This document shows, in pieces, positions 7,619 to 16,080 of a stretch of 24,542 nucleotides of DNA. Position 1 is the stretch's first letter. The number at the start of each line of letters is the position of its first letter. The notes under the pieces were generated by a model. It saw only the letters and a program-made list of their open reading frames with translations. It was not told where the DNA came from and did not search any database. The translations under genes and the position numbers were made by a program. Source of the DNA: Chitinophagaceae bacterium (GTDB lineage: Bacteria; Bacteroidota; Bacteroidia; Chitinophagales; Chitinophagaceae); assembly GCA_020853515.1 (NCBI GenBank), contig JADYYU010000133.1, forward strand, positions 1-24,542, written 5' to 3'.

Positions 7619-8593
7619 ATGATTTTAGTCACAGGTGCTTCGGGTTTGCTGGGTTTACATTTAATAAAAAAATTAAGTTTGCAGCAGCAGCCTATCCGGG
7701 CCTTGTATAACAGTAACAAACCGCTACTGCTGCCCGGTACCCATGCTGATCACATCGAATGGGTACAAGGGGACGTATTGGATATTACACAACTGGAAGG
7801 CTGCTTTGAAAATATTACACAAGTGTATCATTGCGCGGCTGTAGTTAGCTACGACCAACGGCTGCATGATACAATGATGGAGATCAATATAGAGGGTACC
7901 GCGAATATTGTCAATTTATGTATTGAAAAAAAGATTCAAAAGTTGTTGTTTGTAAGTTCTATCGCGGCACTTGGCAAGGAAGATCCGAATACGTTCATAA
8001 CAGAAAAGACCGTCTGGAACACCACTGAATATTCGCTGAGTCAGTATGCAATTAGTAAGCAAAAAGCTGAAATGGAAGTATGGCGGGGAATTGCCGAAGG
8101 GCTGCCTGCAGTAATTGTCAATCCGGGTGTCATACTGGGTGAAGGTGATCATGCAAAATCAAGTACGAATCTGTTTAAGATTGTTTACGATCAATTTCCT
8201 TATTATACGGCCGGGGCCACCGCCTGGGTTGACGTACTGGATGTGGTAGAAGCGATGACAATGCTCATGAACAGTGAAGTACACAGTGAGCGCTATATTT
8301 TAAGCGCAGGTAATTTTTGCTTTAAAGAGATTTTTGATATGATGGCCAGGGCTATGAAAAAGAAGCCACCCTCAAAATTTGCACCGCTTTGGCTCACCGG
8401 CATTGTGTGGCGTCTGAGTTATTTGAAATCAGTATTGACGGGCCGCACCGCCACCATCACAAAAGAAACGGCCCGACATGCCCATGAGATCAACCGCTAT
8501 GATAACACAAAATTTTTGAAGCAGTTTCCGGCATTTTATTATCGCGATATGTCACATACGATCAGTCGGGTGGCTGCTGCCCTTTATCCCTAA
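7619..8593 (+). CDS. Extended SDR: NAD(P)-dependent epimerase/dehydratase
   Basis: A 324-residue extended short-chain dehydrogenase/reductase. The Rossmann dinucleotide-binding motif TGASGLLG is at residues 5-12, the acidic strand end GDVLD at 51-55, and CAAVVSYD at 72-79. The catalytic Ser lies in FVSSIAALG (S113/S114), with Tyr143 and Lys147 in YAISK. NPGVILG (168-174) marks the substrate-binding region. It belongs to the nucleoside-diphosphate-sugar epimerase/dihydroflavonol-reductase-like group. The substrate cannot be predicted, and no sugar or lipid pathway genes surround it. It is cytoplasmic, with no signal peptide. It is possibly co-transcribed with pheS (60-base gap) and converges with the transglutaminase-fold gene, with only 23 bases between the stops. 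Confidence 0.9.
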   Translation: MILVTGASGLLGLHLIKKLSLQQQPIRALYNSNKPLLLPGTHADHIEWVQGDVLDITQLEGCFENITQVYHCAAVVSYDQRLHDTMMEINIEGTANIVNLCIEKKIQKLLFVSSIAALGKEDPNTFITEKTVWNTTEYSLSQYAISKQKAEMEVWRGIAEGLPAVIVNPGVILGEGDHAKSSTNLFKIVYDQFPYYTAGATAWVDVLDVVEAMTMLMNSEVHSERYILSAGNFCFKEIFDMMARAMKKKPPSKFAPLWLTGIVWRLSYLKSVLTGRTATITKETARHAHEINRYDNTKFLKQFPAFYYRDMSHTISRVAAALYP

Positions 8594-8616
8594 GGTTGCT
8601 TGCGAGCGGATAAAAG

Positions 8617-10578
8617 CTACTGTTCTTCCTGAGTCGACTGACGTTTTTTTACTTTAGCAGTTTCTTTTTCAAGTTCCTCTTTATAGTCGGTCAGTATAAT
8701 GGTCAGTTGTTCGTTTTTCTGCTTATCAATCTCTTCTTCTTTCTTTGTCATATCGCTCATTTCTGCTTTCCAAAGGCCGTCACTTTTCTGCAAAAAATCG
8801 AGTATATTATTTTGCTTTATATATATTGCCTGCATTGAATTCAAATGCTGAATTTCACCTTTCAGAAAATTGAGCAGACTTAAATTGTTATTGATGTATC
8901 CGCGTATGGCATCTTTATACTCAACAGCATTGCTATGGTAGCTGCCACTGAGGTCATCCTGCCCGTTCATTTTTTTAAGGTTTGCGATGTCTTTGGCATT
9001 TTTTCTGCCTGCATCGATCAGGTAGAGGTAGTTTTTTCTGATCGACTCATAAAATGCAAGTACCGTATCGTAGTGCTCGAAATAGTTTTGCTGTAAGCGG
9101 TCGAGCTTGTCTGTTTTATAAAAGCTGATGGCGGAATTTTTCATTTTTGTACTGTCATACACACCGCTTTGCTGAATGTTGTGCGGCGTCGCTTCCTGAT
9201 AAAATGCATTTTCTGTCAGCTTTTCGTACAATTGCATCGAATCGGGCAGACTGCTGATTGTTTCATTTTCTGCAGCGATCCGGTTTTTGAATTCACTGAT
9301 CTCATCTTTCAAGGCCAAACTTTTATTTTGTCTGAATGCCAGGGAGTCCTTCAGCTTCAGCACTTCGGGATCTGTTGCCGCCTTCGCAAGTGTCAACGAT
9401 TTTATGTCGGCATAATCTGCGGGGTTCAGCTCATCCGCGCGTTCTGATTTGGAATCGGAATCGGCTTTCATCGCATTTATCTTATTTTCTGCACTGCGGG
9501 TTCTGCTATTAATTAGCGCGATCATTTTATTGTTGGTGCCACCAAATATCAGTTTGTAATTGGCTAAGTCTGTGCGAACTGCATTGCCCGGAGCGCGGCG
9601 CAGTGTATATTCATCACGGGTCATTTTTTTTTGTTCCGCTATCATGGTCCGTGCGCTATCCAGTTCAGCATTTCCAAGTTTCTGCATAGCGAAAGCCTCT
9701 GACTGATCCGCGCTTTTTTTTATCTCATTGATCTGTTTTTTCGCTAACGCAAGATGCCGCAGCGCTTTCCACTCTGTAAAGCGCGGATTAAATTCATACA
9801 CTCGTTCGGCTGATTCCACGATATATCCTTCCTCCGTCAACTGATACAGTTCACCTAAGGTAATCGGAAACTGTTGAAGACCGCTGTACTTTTCATTAAA
9901 TGCACGGATATCCTCATCCCCTTTTTCAAAAACAGCCAAGGGCATTACCGTGTCGGTAAGTTGCCACAATGGATCGGCCGGAATTCTGCTGAGCCTGACT
10001 TCTTCAGGGTGCTGAAATAAACAGGCCGGGTTATATTTAAATTGAAAACTCTGTATGACGGCACTACCTGCTTTTTTAGTTTCGCTGAATACGGCACTGA
10101 CATAGCCGGCGCCATGCCAGGCATCCAATAGTAGCCAGTTGTTGTTGATCAGTACGGCATTCCACGTATGATTGGGTTTAAAGAACTTTGCACTTGCGGC
10201 ACTGTTGTCTTTGTCGTAACCGGCAATTACCATACACTTAACTCCAATTAAGGTGCAAAGTTCTTTTATCAGTTCAGCGTATTGGCGGGCTGTGGCTTTT
10301 TGTGTTTTAAGTATTGATTCAGCATTTTTATCCCCTGACTTTGCCTGTGATTCAACACCCGTCAGATCCCATTCAATATGATGGGTTACCCAGTGAAAAA
10401 TATTGGCAACACGCTGCGAATCAGTGCTTGTTTGCTGCGAAGCCAGTTCAGCAATGCTGTTTAAATTGATACTGCCTGCACCCTTTGTTTTGAGGGTGTC
10501 CTTTTCGGAGGCCCGGCTTTGAATGTTTGCACAGCAAAATAGTAAAGCAGTGATTATGCAGAGGGATGTGCTTTTCAT
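8617..10578 (-). CDS. Exported transglutaminase-fold protein with long helical C-terminus; catalytic Cys apparently absent
   Basis: A 653-residue exported protein. Residues 1-23 are a hydrophobic signal peptide. Residues about 50-165 match the transglutaminase/protease-like core: RVANIFHWVTHHIEWD, YAELIKELCTLIGVKCMVIAGY, NHTWNAVLINNNWLLLD. The expected His (H137 in NHTWNAV) and Asp (D152 in LLLDAWHGAG) are present. Where family members read G-V-C-x-G-Y-A, this protein reads A-T-A-R-Q-Y-A, so the nucleophile position is Ala97. Residues about 270-653 are charged and largely helical with coiled-coil character, ending in a Lys/Glu-rich tail. This suggests a non-catalytic binding or scaffold role in the periplasm. 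The gene follows the 146-residue exported protein by 48 bases on the same strand. A degenerate -7-like sequence (TTTCTTTG on the minus strand, 10589-10596) lies upstream. Confidence 0.82.
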   Translation of the reverse strand: MKSTSLCIITALLFCCANIQSRASEKDTLKTKGAGSINLNSIAELASQQTSTDSQRVANIFHWVTHHIEWDLTGVESQAKSGDKNAESILKTQKATARQYAELIKELCTLIGVKCMVIAGYDKDNSAASAKFFKPNHTWNAVLINNNWLLLDAWHGAGYVSAVFSETKKAGSAVIQSFQFKYNPACLFQHPEEVRLSRIPADPLWQLTDTVMPLAVFEKGDEDIRAFNEKYSGLQQFPITLGELYQLTEEGYIVESAERVYEFNPRFTEWKALRHLALAKKQINEIKKSADQSEAFAMQKLGNAELDSARTMIAEQKKMTRDEYTLRRAPGNAVRTDLANYKLIFGGTNNKMIALINSRTRSAENKINAMKADSDSKSERADELNPADYADIKSLTLAKAATDPEVLKLKDSLAFRQNKSLALKDEISEFKNRIAAENETISSLPDSMQLYEKLTENAFYQEATPHNIQQSGVYDSTKMKNSAISFYKTDKLDRLQQNYFEHYDTVLAFYESIRKNYLYLIDAGRKNAKDIANLKKMNGQDDLSGSYHSNAVEYKDAIRGYINNNLSLLNFLKGEIQHLNSMQAIYIKQNNILDFLQKSDGLWKAEMSDMTKKEEEIDKQKNEQLTIILTDYKEELEKETAKVKKRQSTQEEQ

Positions 10579-10626
10579 ATTTATATTGCAAAGAAAATAA
10601 ATAATCTACACAATGCCGGACGTAAT

Positions 10627-11067
10627 CTACTGTTTAAAAGTTTTGAGTTCGGTTAAATGCCCTTTGTAAGTTGTTTTATAGCCAGATGAATCGGTGCAAA
10701 CCAAGGAAATTAACTTGCCGGCAGCATCGGTTTTGATGGTATATTTATAGGTGAGACCTGATATACCTGATAGTGCTGAAAACTGCATGATGGTTGTAGT
10801 GCCGTCCATATAGCGGTTAATGGCGCTCAGTTGATAGATCTGCGAAACATCGAGCAGGCCGTCACGGTAAATATTATGTGCAAGAATAAGGTCCTTGAAC
10901 GAAATATTATACAACTGGTCGCAGGCATCACTTTTTGCTTCACCGTTATCTACATACAAAGTAGAGGTAGCCTGCACCGTAATGCCGCCTATATTTAAGT
11001 ATTGAGCCTGGGTGCTATAAGCACTGCAATACAAAACAAGGATAAGAATAAATGATTTTAATTGCAT
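10627..11067 (-). CDS. Small exported protein of unknown function
   Basis: A 146-residue protein that I do not recognise. Residues 1-21 form a clear signal peptide ending STQAQ. The mature part is about 125 residues and predicted to be mostly beta strands, with paired segments such as TIMQFSALSGISGLTYKYTI and KLISLVCTDSSGYKTTYKG. Two cysteines (in SDACDQ and LVCTD) could form a disulfide. It sits 48 bases upstream of the transglutaminase-fold gene on the same strand, so the two exported proteins may be co-expressed. It is divergent from the TetR gene, separated by 179 bases. No catalytic motif is seen. Confidence 0.75.
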   Translation of the reverse strand: MQLKSFILILVLYCSAYSTQAQYLNIGGITVQATSTLYVDNGEAKSDACDQLYNISFKDLILAHNIYRDGLLDVSQIYQLSAINRYMDGTTTIMQFSALSGISGLTYKYTIKTDAAGKLISLVCTDSSGYKTTYKGHLTELKTFKQ

Positions 11068-11137
11068 GATCGGGAGTTTAAATTGTTTAAGAAAAGAAAG
11101 TGGATGTAAAAATACAACGTTTGGCTGGCGCTGTCAA

Positions 11138-11153
11138 TACCGCGAAGACGGTA
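11138..11153. repeat. Small hairpin in the gap upstream of the 146-residue protein gene
   Basis: TACCG (11138-11142) and CGGTA (11149-11153) form a perfect five-base stem around the loop CGAAGA. It lies in the 179-base divergent gap between the 146-residue protein gene and tetR. It is too short to call a terminator; its role is unknown. Confidence 0.25.
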
Positions 11154-11205
11154 GATTTTATAGCGTCGAAAAATTAAGTTAAACAAATGATTAAAAAAAG
11201 TGTTT

Positions 11206-11223
11206 AAATCAAAAGATTGATTT
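11206..11223. promoter_or_regulatory. Candidate TetR operator palindrome
   Basis: AAATCAA (11206-11212), a 4-base spacer, then TTGATTT (11217-11223) form a perfect 7+4+7 inverted repeat. It abuts the -7 box at 11224 and fills most of the space between the -7 and -33 positions of the regulator's promoter. This is where autorepressing TetR proteins usually bind. The link to this regulator is an inference. Confidence 0.5.
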
Positions 11224-11231
11224 TACATTTG
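11224..11231 (+). promoter_or_regulatory. -7 promoter element for the TetR/efflux locus
   Basis: TACATTTG is a perfect TAnnTTTG match 15 bases before the ATG at 11247. A weak -33-like GTGTTT is at 11200-11205. The position supports 11247 rather than the in-frame TTG at 11217 as the start, since 11217 would lie upstream of the promoter element. Confidence 0.55.
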
Positions 11232-11246
11232 CAACCACAAAACGAT

Positions 11247-11867
11247 ATGCCAAAGAAATTAAACAAGGACGCATCCACGGAGGAAAAAATCAAGCAGGCA
11301 GCCAAACGCCTATTTACACAGAAAGGATTTGCCGAAACCAAAACCCGGGAAATTGCTGAGGAATCGGGAATCAATCTGGCCTTGCTGAACTATTATTTTC
11401 GCAGCAAACAGGGCCTGTATAATATCATCATGAAAGAAAATATGGCCTCTTTTAAGCAGGGCCTCGCTGAGCTGTTTGGGGATACACAACTGGATGTATA
11501 TCAGAAAATTGAAAAGCTGGCGCATTATTATATCGACGAGTTTATTACCAATCCTGATCTGCCGATGTTTATAGTCAATACGATCTATATGGCGGGCAAC
11601 GACAGCACTATTTTAGAGGAGGATGAAACTTCGGCTTCAAGAAAAATATTTGTGAATCAAATTAAAGAACTGGTGGCACAACGAAAGATCAAGCCCATTC
11701 ATCCGGCACATATCCTGTCGAATATGATGGGACTGATCATTTTTCCCTTTGTAATAGGTCCTCTTTTAAAAAAACGCGCCAATATCAATGATAAAGCCTT
11801 TGTGGAAATGATGAAGGAACGAAAAAAACTGATACCTGTATGGATCAAATCGATGCTGGAAAATTAA
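11247..11867 (+). CDS. TetR/AcrR family transcriptional regulator of the efflux locus
   Basis: A 206-residue one-component repressor of the TetR family. The N-terminal DNA-binding domain covers about residues 10-60: EEKIKQAAKRLFTQKGFAET, then the helix-turn-helix TKTREIAEESGINLALLNYYF, closing with RSKQGLYNIIM. The C-terminal about 140 residues are the ligand-binding and dimerisation domain. The ATG at 11247 is chosen because it follows the -7 element. It directly precedes the efflux genes on the same strand (142 bases to the TolC start), so it most likely controls them and itself in response to an exported compound. E. coli CecR, upstream of ybhGFSR, is the nearest known arrangement. The inducer is unknown. 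Confidence 0.92.
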   Translation: MPKKLNKDASTEEKIKQAAKRLFTQKGFAETKTREIAEESGINLALLNYYFRSKQGLYNIIMKENMASFKQGLAELFGDTQLDVYQKIEKLAHYYIDEFITNPDLPMFIVNTIYMAGNDSTILEEDETSASRKIFVNQIKELVAQRKIKPIHPAHILSNMMGLIIFPFVIGPLLKKRANINDKAFVEMMKERKKLIPVWIKSMLEN

Positions 11868-12009
11868 TTGTTAGGGCATCTGGGCAATAATATGACCGGT
11901 GGAAAAAAGTATTATAAGGCAAAAGAAATGGTTCGCTAAATGCCGCCGGCCACTATGTAAAATCGGACTGTAAAAAATGAGAAAAGCATACATACAAATG
12001 ATAAGATTC

Positions 12010-13269
12010 ATGAATAAAATTTACCTCACTGGTCTGTTGCTGCTGACCTGCTTCGGATGCTACGCGCAGCATACACTCAACCTGGAAGAATGCTATGAAC
12101 TGGCTGCGCAGAATTTTCCGGTTATACGACAGAAGCAGTTAATTGCGCAATCTGCCGATTACACGATTTCAAATATAAACAAAGGTATTTTGCCGCAACT
12201 GAGCCTCAACGGACAGGCAACCTATCAGTCGGAAGTCACCAGCATAGCAGTGAATATTCCGGGCGTAAAGTTTGATGCACCTTCAAAAGATCAGTACAAA
12301 ATATATGCCGATATCAGTCAGCCGGTCACCGAATTATTTACCGTAAAAAATCAGAAGGAACTGGCAGAGAAGAATGCTGAAATATCGTCCCGTAATATTG
12401 ACGTGGAAATTTTTAAGTTGCGCGACCGTATTAATCAGCTTTACTTTGGAGTGCTGCTGGTAGACGAACAAATGAAATTAAACGGACTGGTAGAAAGCGA
12501 TCTGGATGCCGGTAAAAAGCGTGTGGATGCAGCCATCAGAAATGGGGTTGATTATAAAAGCAGTCTCGATAAAATTAAAGCAGAGATGATCAAAAATAAT
12601 CAGCGTGCGATTGAGTTGCGCGCACAGCGAAAAGCCTATACTGACATGCTGGGTTATTTTTTGAATCAAACGGTTGACGAAAGTACACGCTTTACGATGC
12701 CTGCTGCGCAAACAATCAACAACATCAACAACAGACCTGAACTGAAAGTGTTTGAAAATAAAAACGCCAGTTATCTGATACAACATCGAATGATTAATAA
12801 TAAAAATCTGCCCCGTTTTAGTCTGTTTGTGCAAACCGGTGCGGGCAAGCCTTCCCCATTAAACATGATCTCCAATTCATTTAGCCCATATTATATCGGA
12901 GGTGTCAGAGTCAGTTGGTCTGTGATGGGATTATACACCATGAAGAATGAGAAATCATTATTACTGTTAGATAAACAGGCAAATGATATTCAAAAAGACA
13001 TTTTTTTATTTAATGCCGGCATCACAAGCAGACAGCAAAGTAATGAGATCGTAAGGCTGAATGAGCTGATACAAACCGATGATGAACTGGTGAGTCTGAG
13101 AACATCGGTCAAAACAACTTCGGGAATTCAACTTGAAAATGGCATTATAACCACCAGCGATTTCATCCGCGAAGTGAATGCAGAAGATCAGGCCCGTCAA
13201 ACAAAATTATTACATGCTATTCAATTACTGATGGCGCAGTATAACTTACAAAACACCTTAGGGAATTAA
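12010..13269 (+). CDS. TolC-family outer-membrane efflux protein
   Basis: A 419-residue outer-membrane channel protein of the TolC/OEP family. A signal peptide (about residues 1-20, ending CYAQ) is followed by the typical opening TLNLEECYELAAQNFPVIRQKQ. Two long-helix repeats follow with alanine- and asparagine-rich coils (for example KRVDAAIRNGVDYKSSLDKIKAEM and the C-terminal NGIITTSDFIREVNAEDQA). Length is normal. The ATG at 12010 is preferred to the one at 11977, since the latter would place 11 polar residues before the signal peptide. It is the second gene of the efflux locus and should form the outer-membrane exit duct for the adaptor and ABC exporter encoded downstream. The adaptor gene starts 20 bases after its stop. 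Confidence 0.92.
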   Translation: MNKIYLTGLLLLTCFGCYAQHTLNLEECYELAAQNFPVIRQKQLIAQSADYTISNINKGILPQLSLNGQATYQSEVTSIAVNIPGVKFDAPSKDQYKIYADISQPVTELFTVKNQKELAEKNAEISSRNIDVEIFKLRDRINQLYFGVLLVDEQMKLNGLVESDLDAGKKRVDAAIRNGVDYKSSLDKIKAEMIKNNQRAIELRAQRKAYTDMLGYFLNQTVDESTRFTMPAAQTINNINNRPELKVFENKNASYLIQHRMINNKNLPRFSLFVQTGAGKPSPLNMISNSFSPYYIGGVRVSWSVMGLYTMKNEKSLLLLDKQANDIQKDIFLFNAGITSRQQSNEIVRLNELIQTDDELVSLRTSVKTTSGIQLENGIITTSDFIREVNAEDQARQTKLLHAIQLLMAQYNLQNTLGN

Positions 13270-13289
13270 AAAACATAAAGAAAAACATC

Positions 13290-14225
13290 ATGAAACAAAA
13301 ACTGATACTACTACTGGCAGCTTGCACCTTGTTTTTTTCTGCCTGCCGAAATAAATTTACCTCTGATGCCTCAGGTACCTTCGAAACAGAAGAAGTCATT
13401 GTGTCTGCTGAGCAAACGGGCAAAATACTTTTACTGACCATAAACGAAGGCGATCAAATTGAGAAAGAAGCGCATATAGGGCAGATCGATGTGACGAACG
13501 ACAAACTGAAAGCGGAACAGATCGAAGCCAGTATTCAGGCCTTGCAGCAGAAAACCAGCAATCCGGATGAACAGATCGATCTGATTAAACGTCAACTGAA
13601 TGTACAGCAATCGCAAATGAACCAATTGCATAAAGAACGCGACCTTATCAGCATTCTGTTAAAAGCTGATGCAGCTACGCAAAAGCAACTGGACGATATC
13701 AATGCCTCGATTGATCAGCTTGGCAAGCAAACGGAGGTAACCCGTCAGCAACTGAATGTCAATGTAACTAATATCAATACCCAAAACAGAAGTATTTTGA
13801 GTGAACGTTCGCCGCTTGAAAAGAATGTGGCGCAGATCAAAAATCAGATCAGTAAAGGTGAGATCATCAGTCCCATGAAAGGAACCGTATTGACCAAATA
13901 TGCTTATGAAGGTGAAATGACGGCTGCCGGCAAGGCACTGTTTAAAATGGCCAATCTCGAAAACATGAACCTGAAAGCTTATGTCAGCGGAATACAACTG
14001 GCACAGATCAAAATCGGGCAGACCGTTAAAGTACTCATCGACGAAGGGAAAAAAGATTTTAAAACTTACCCCGGCACCATTACCTGGATAGCGTCAAAAT
14101 CAGAATTTACACCCAAAACCATTCAGACAAAAGACGAGCGTGCCAACCTTGTCTATGCCATAAAAGTAAAAGTGAAGAATGACGGATATCTGAAAATTGG
14201 GATGTACGGAGAAGTGAAATTTTAA
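13290..14225 (+). CDS. HlyD/MFP-family periplasmic adaptor, probable lipoprotein
   Basis: A 311-residue membrane-fusion protein that links an inner-membrane exporter to TolC. The N-terminus is a lipoprotein-type signal with FSAC (Cys19), so it is probably lipid-anchored rather than held by a transmembrane helix. The barrel-sandwich (lipoyl-like) halves are at about residues 33-68 (VIVSAEQTGKILLLTINEGD) and 190-222 (GEIISPMKGTVLTKYAYEGEM). They flank a long coiled-coil hairpin (about 72-188) rich in Gln and Asn. The beta-barrel domain follows (NLKAYVSGIQLAQIKIGQTV). The overall layout resembles E. coli YbhG. It is encoded between the TolC and ABC genes. Confidence 0.93.
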   Translation: MKQKLILLLAACTLFFSACRNKFTSDASGTFETEEVIVSAEQTGKILLLTINEGDQIEKEAHIGQIDVTNDKLKAEQIEASIQALQQKTSNPDEQIDLIKRQLNVQQSQMNQLHKERDLISILLKADAATQKQLDDINASIDQLGKQTEVTRQQLNVNVTNINTQNRSILSERSPLEKNVAQIKNQISKGEIISPMKGTVLTKYAYEGEMTAAGKALFKMANLENMNLKAYVSGIQLAQIKIGQTVKVLIDEGKKDFKTYPGTITWIASKSEFTPKTIQTKDERANLVYAIKVKVKNDGYLKIGMYGEVKF

Positions 14226-14318
14226 ATATAAATGGAGAATGCAATTTCAACATAGTGAGCCGTTTGCTGTGCGGTCAAGCGGATAGTTTTCAGCGGCAGG
14301 TATTCTCAAATAACAGGC

Positions 14319-15227
14319 ATGATCAAAGTAAGCAACATAGTAAAAACATACAATAAAGGCAGCGTGCAGGCCGTTAACGACATTTCATTTGAAGTGAAGC
14401 GCGGTGAATTGTTTGGACTGATCGGGCCTGACGGCGCGGGTAAGTCATCTATTTTCAGAATACTCACCACTTTGTTACTTGCCGACAGCGGTACAGCTAC
14501 CGTCAACGGGTTTGACGTAGTCAATCAGTTTCAGTCGATCCGTAATTGTATCGGTTATATGCCAGGTCGTTTTTCACTTTATCAGGATCTAACCATTGAA
14601 GAAAATCTGGAATTTTTTGCCACGGTTTTTGATACTACCATTGAAGAAAATTATGATCTGATCAGGGATATTTACGTTCAGATCGAACCTTTTAAAGATC
14701 GTCGGGCCGGCAAATTGAGCGGCGGTATGAAGCAAAAACTGGCATTATGCTGTGCGCTGATCCATAAACCGGAAGTCCTTTTTCTGGATGAGCCCACCAC
14801 CGGGGTAGATGTCGTGTCGAGAAGAGAGTTTTGGGAAATGCTGAAGAAATTAAAGCAACAGGGACTCACCATCGTAGTCAGTACGCCCTATATGGATGAA
14901 GCCAGTCTCTGCGATCGCATAGCCTTGATGCAGGGCGGCCATATTCTGTCTATCGACACACCTCAGAACATCATCGCCTCTTATCAAAAAACATTGTATG
15001 CAGTGGCTGCCCCAAACATGTATAAAGTGCTGACAGCGATGCGAAGTTACGAACAGACGGAGAGTTGTTTTGCATTTGGCGACTGCTTGCATCTGACATT
15101 AAAAGGAGACAGTACGATTGATGATGTCAGCAAGTATATCACTGCCCTGAATTTTACGGATGTACAAATACAAGAGATCGTTCCGGATATTGAAGATTGT
15201 TTTATTAAACTACTAAAAGAAAATTAA
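14319..15227 (+). CDS. ABC exporter ATPase 1 (degenerate Q- and H-loops)
   Basis: A 302-residue ABC ATPase. Walker A is GPDGAGKSS (36-44), the signature LSGGMKQ (133-139) is canonical, and Walker B LFLDEP with catalytic Glu158 is intact. Two switch residues differ from the norm: the Q-loop position reads YMPGRFSLY (Gly83 instead of Gln), and the H-loop reads VVSTPYMDEA (Pro190 instead of His). As I recall, the first half of E. coli YbhF/RbbA-type fused ATPases shows the same degeneration. About 90 C-terminal residues form an extra regulatory-like segment. A 93-base gap separates it from the adaptor gene. ATPase 2 begins one base after its stop, so translation is coupled and the two very likely form a heterodimer. 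Confidence 0.95.
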   Translation: MIKVSNIVKTYNKGSVQAVNDISFEVKRGELFGLIGPDGAGKSSIFRILTTLLLADSGTATVNGFDVVNQFQSIRNCIGYMPGRFSLYQDLTIEENLEFFATVFDTTIEENYDLIRDIYVQIEPFKDRRAGKLSGGMKQKLALCCALIHKPEVLFLDEPTTGVDVVSRREFWEMLKKLKQQGLTIVVSTPYMDEASLCDRIALMQGGHILSIDTPQNIIASYQKTLYAVAAPNMYKVLTAMRSYEQTESCFAFGDCLHLTLKGDSTIDDVSKYITALNFTDVQIQEIVPDIEDCFIKLLKEN

Positions 15228-15228
15228 G

Positions 15229-15969
15229 ATGGAAGCGGTCATTAAAACGGAGCATCTCACTAAAAAGTTTGGCACTTTTGTAGCCTGCAGTGATCTTACA
15301 TTTGAAGTGCAGAAGGGTGAGATCTTTGGCTTTCTGGGAGCCAATGGTGCCGGCAAAACAACGGCCATGCGGATGCTATGCGGCCTATCCCTGCCAAGTT
15401 CGGGACAGGCCACCATCGCCGGTTTTGATGTATATAAACAAACAGAGCAGATCAAAAAAAATATCGGGTACATGAGTCAGAAATTTTCGTTGTACGAAGA
15501 TCTGACCGTCGCAGAAAATATTCGTTTTTATGCAGGTATTTACGGACTGAGTATTCGTGACATTAAAGATAAAACAGCAGAGTTGTTAGATAAATTAGGA
15601 ATGCAGGCTGAAGCCAAAAAGCTGGTTGGACAACTGCCCCTCGGGTGGAAGCAAAAGCTGGCTTTTTCGGTTTCGCTGGCTCATAGTCCAAAGATCGTAT
15701 TTCTCGATGAACCAACAGGTGGAGTAGATCCTGTAACACGACGGCAGTTTTGGGACCTCATCTATTACGCTGCCGATGCCGGAGTAACGGTTTTTGTAAC
15801 CACTCACTACATGGATGAAGCAGAATATTGCAATCGGGTTTCCATCATGGTTGATGGCGTGATTGAAGCGCTGGACAGTCCCAAAAATCTCAAGCAGCAA
15901 TATGAAGCCAAAACGATGGAGGACGTATTTTATAAACTGGCCCGGAAGGCAAAGAGGGCTGAAATTTAA
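15229..15969 (+). CDS. ABC exporter ATPase 2 (degenerate signature motif)
   Basis: A 246-residue ABC ATPase with Walker A GANGAGKTT (37-45), normal Q-loop Gln84 (YMSQKFSLY), Walker B FLDEP with Glu161, and normal H-loop His193 (VTTHYMDEA). The signature is LPLGWKQ (136-142) instead of LSGGxxQ, as in the second domain of YbhF-like fused ATPases. Combined with ATPase 1, one composite site (this Walker A/Q/H plus the LSGGMKQ of ATPase 1) is complete. The other (ATPase 1 nucleotide-binding side plus LPLGWKQ) is defective. It starts one base after ATPase 1 and is followed 111 bases later by the first permease gene. Confidence 0.95.
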   Translation: MEAVIKTEHLTKKFGTFVACSDLTFEVQKGEIFGFLGANGAGKTTAMRMLCGLSLPSSGQATIAGFDVYKQTEQIKKNIGYMSQKFSLYEDLTVAENIRFYAGIYGLSIRDIKDKTAELLDKLGMQAEAKKLVGQLPLGWKQKLAFSVSLAHSPKIVFLDEPTGGVDPVTRRQFWDLIYYAADAGVTVFVTTHYMDEAEYCNRVSIMVDGVIEALDSPKNLKQQYEAKTMEDVFYKLARKAKRAEI

Positions 15970-16080
15970 TGCTTGAACAAACGAGCTGAGTCCGATATAA
16001 ATACAGAAGCGAATGAGTATAAAACAAGCCAATGATTAGACTAATAGCCATTATTATCGAAACCTTCAAAGAAAAACTGA

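Noticed and set aside
11217..11246. TTG at 11217 as the start of the TetR regulator
   Set aside because: The -7 promoter element lies downstream of it, and the ATG at 11247 gives the usual TetR N-terminus.
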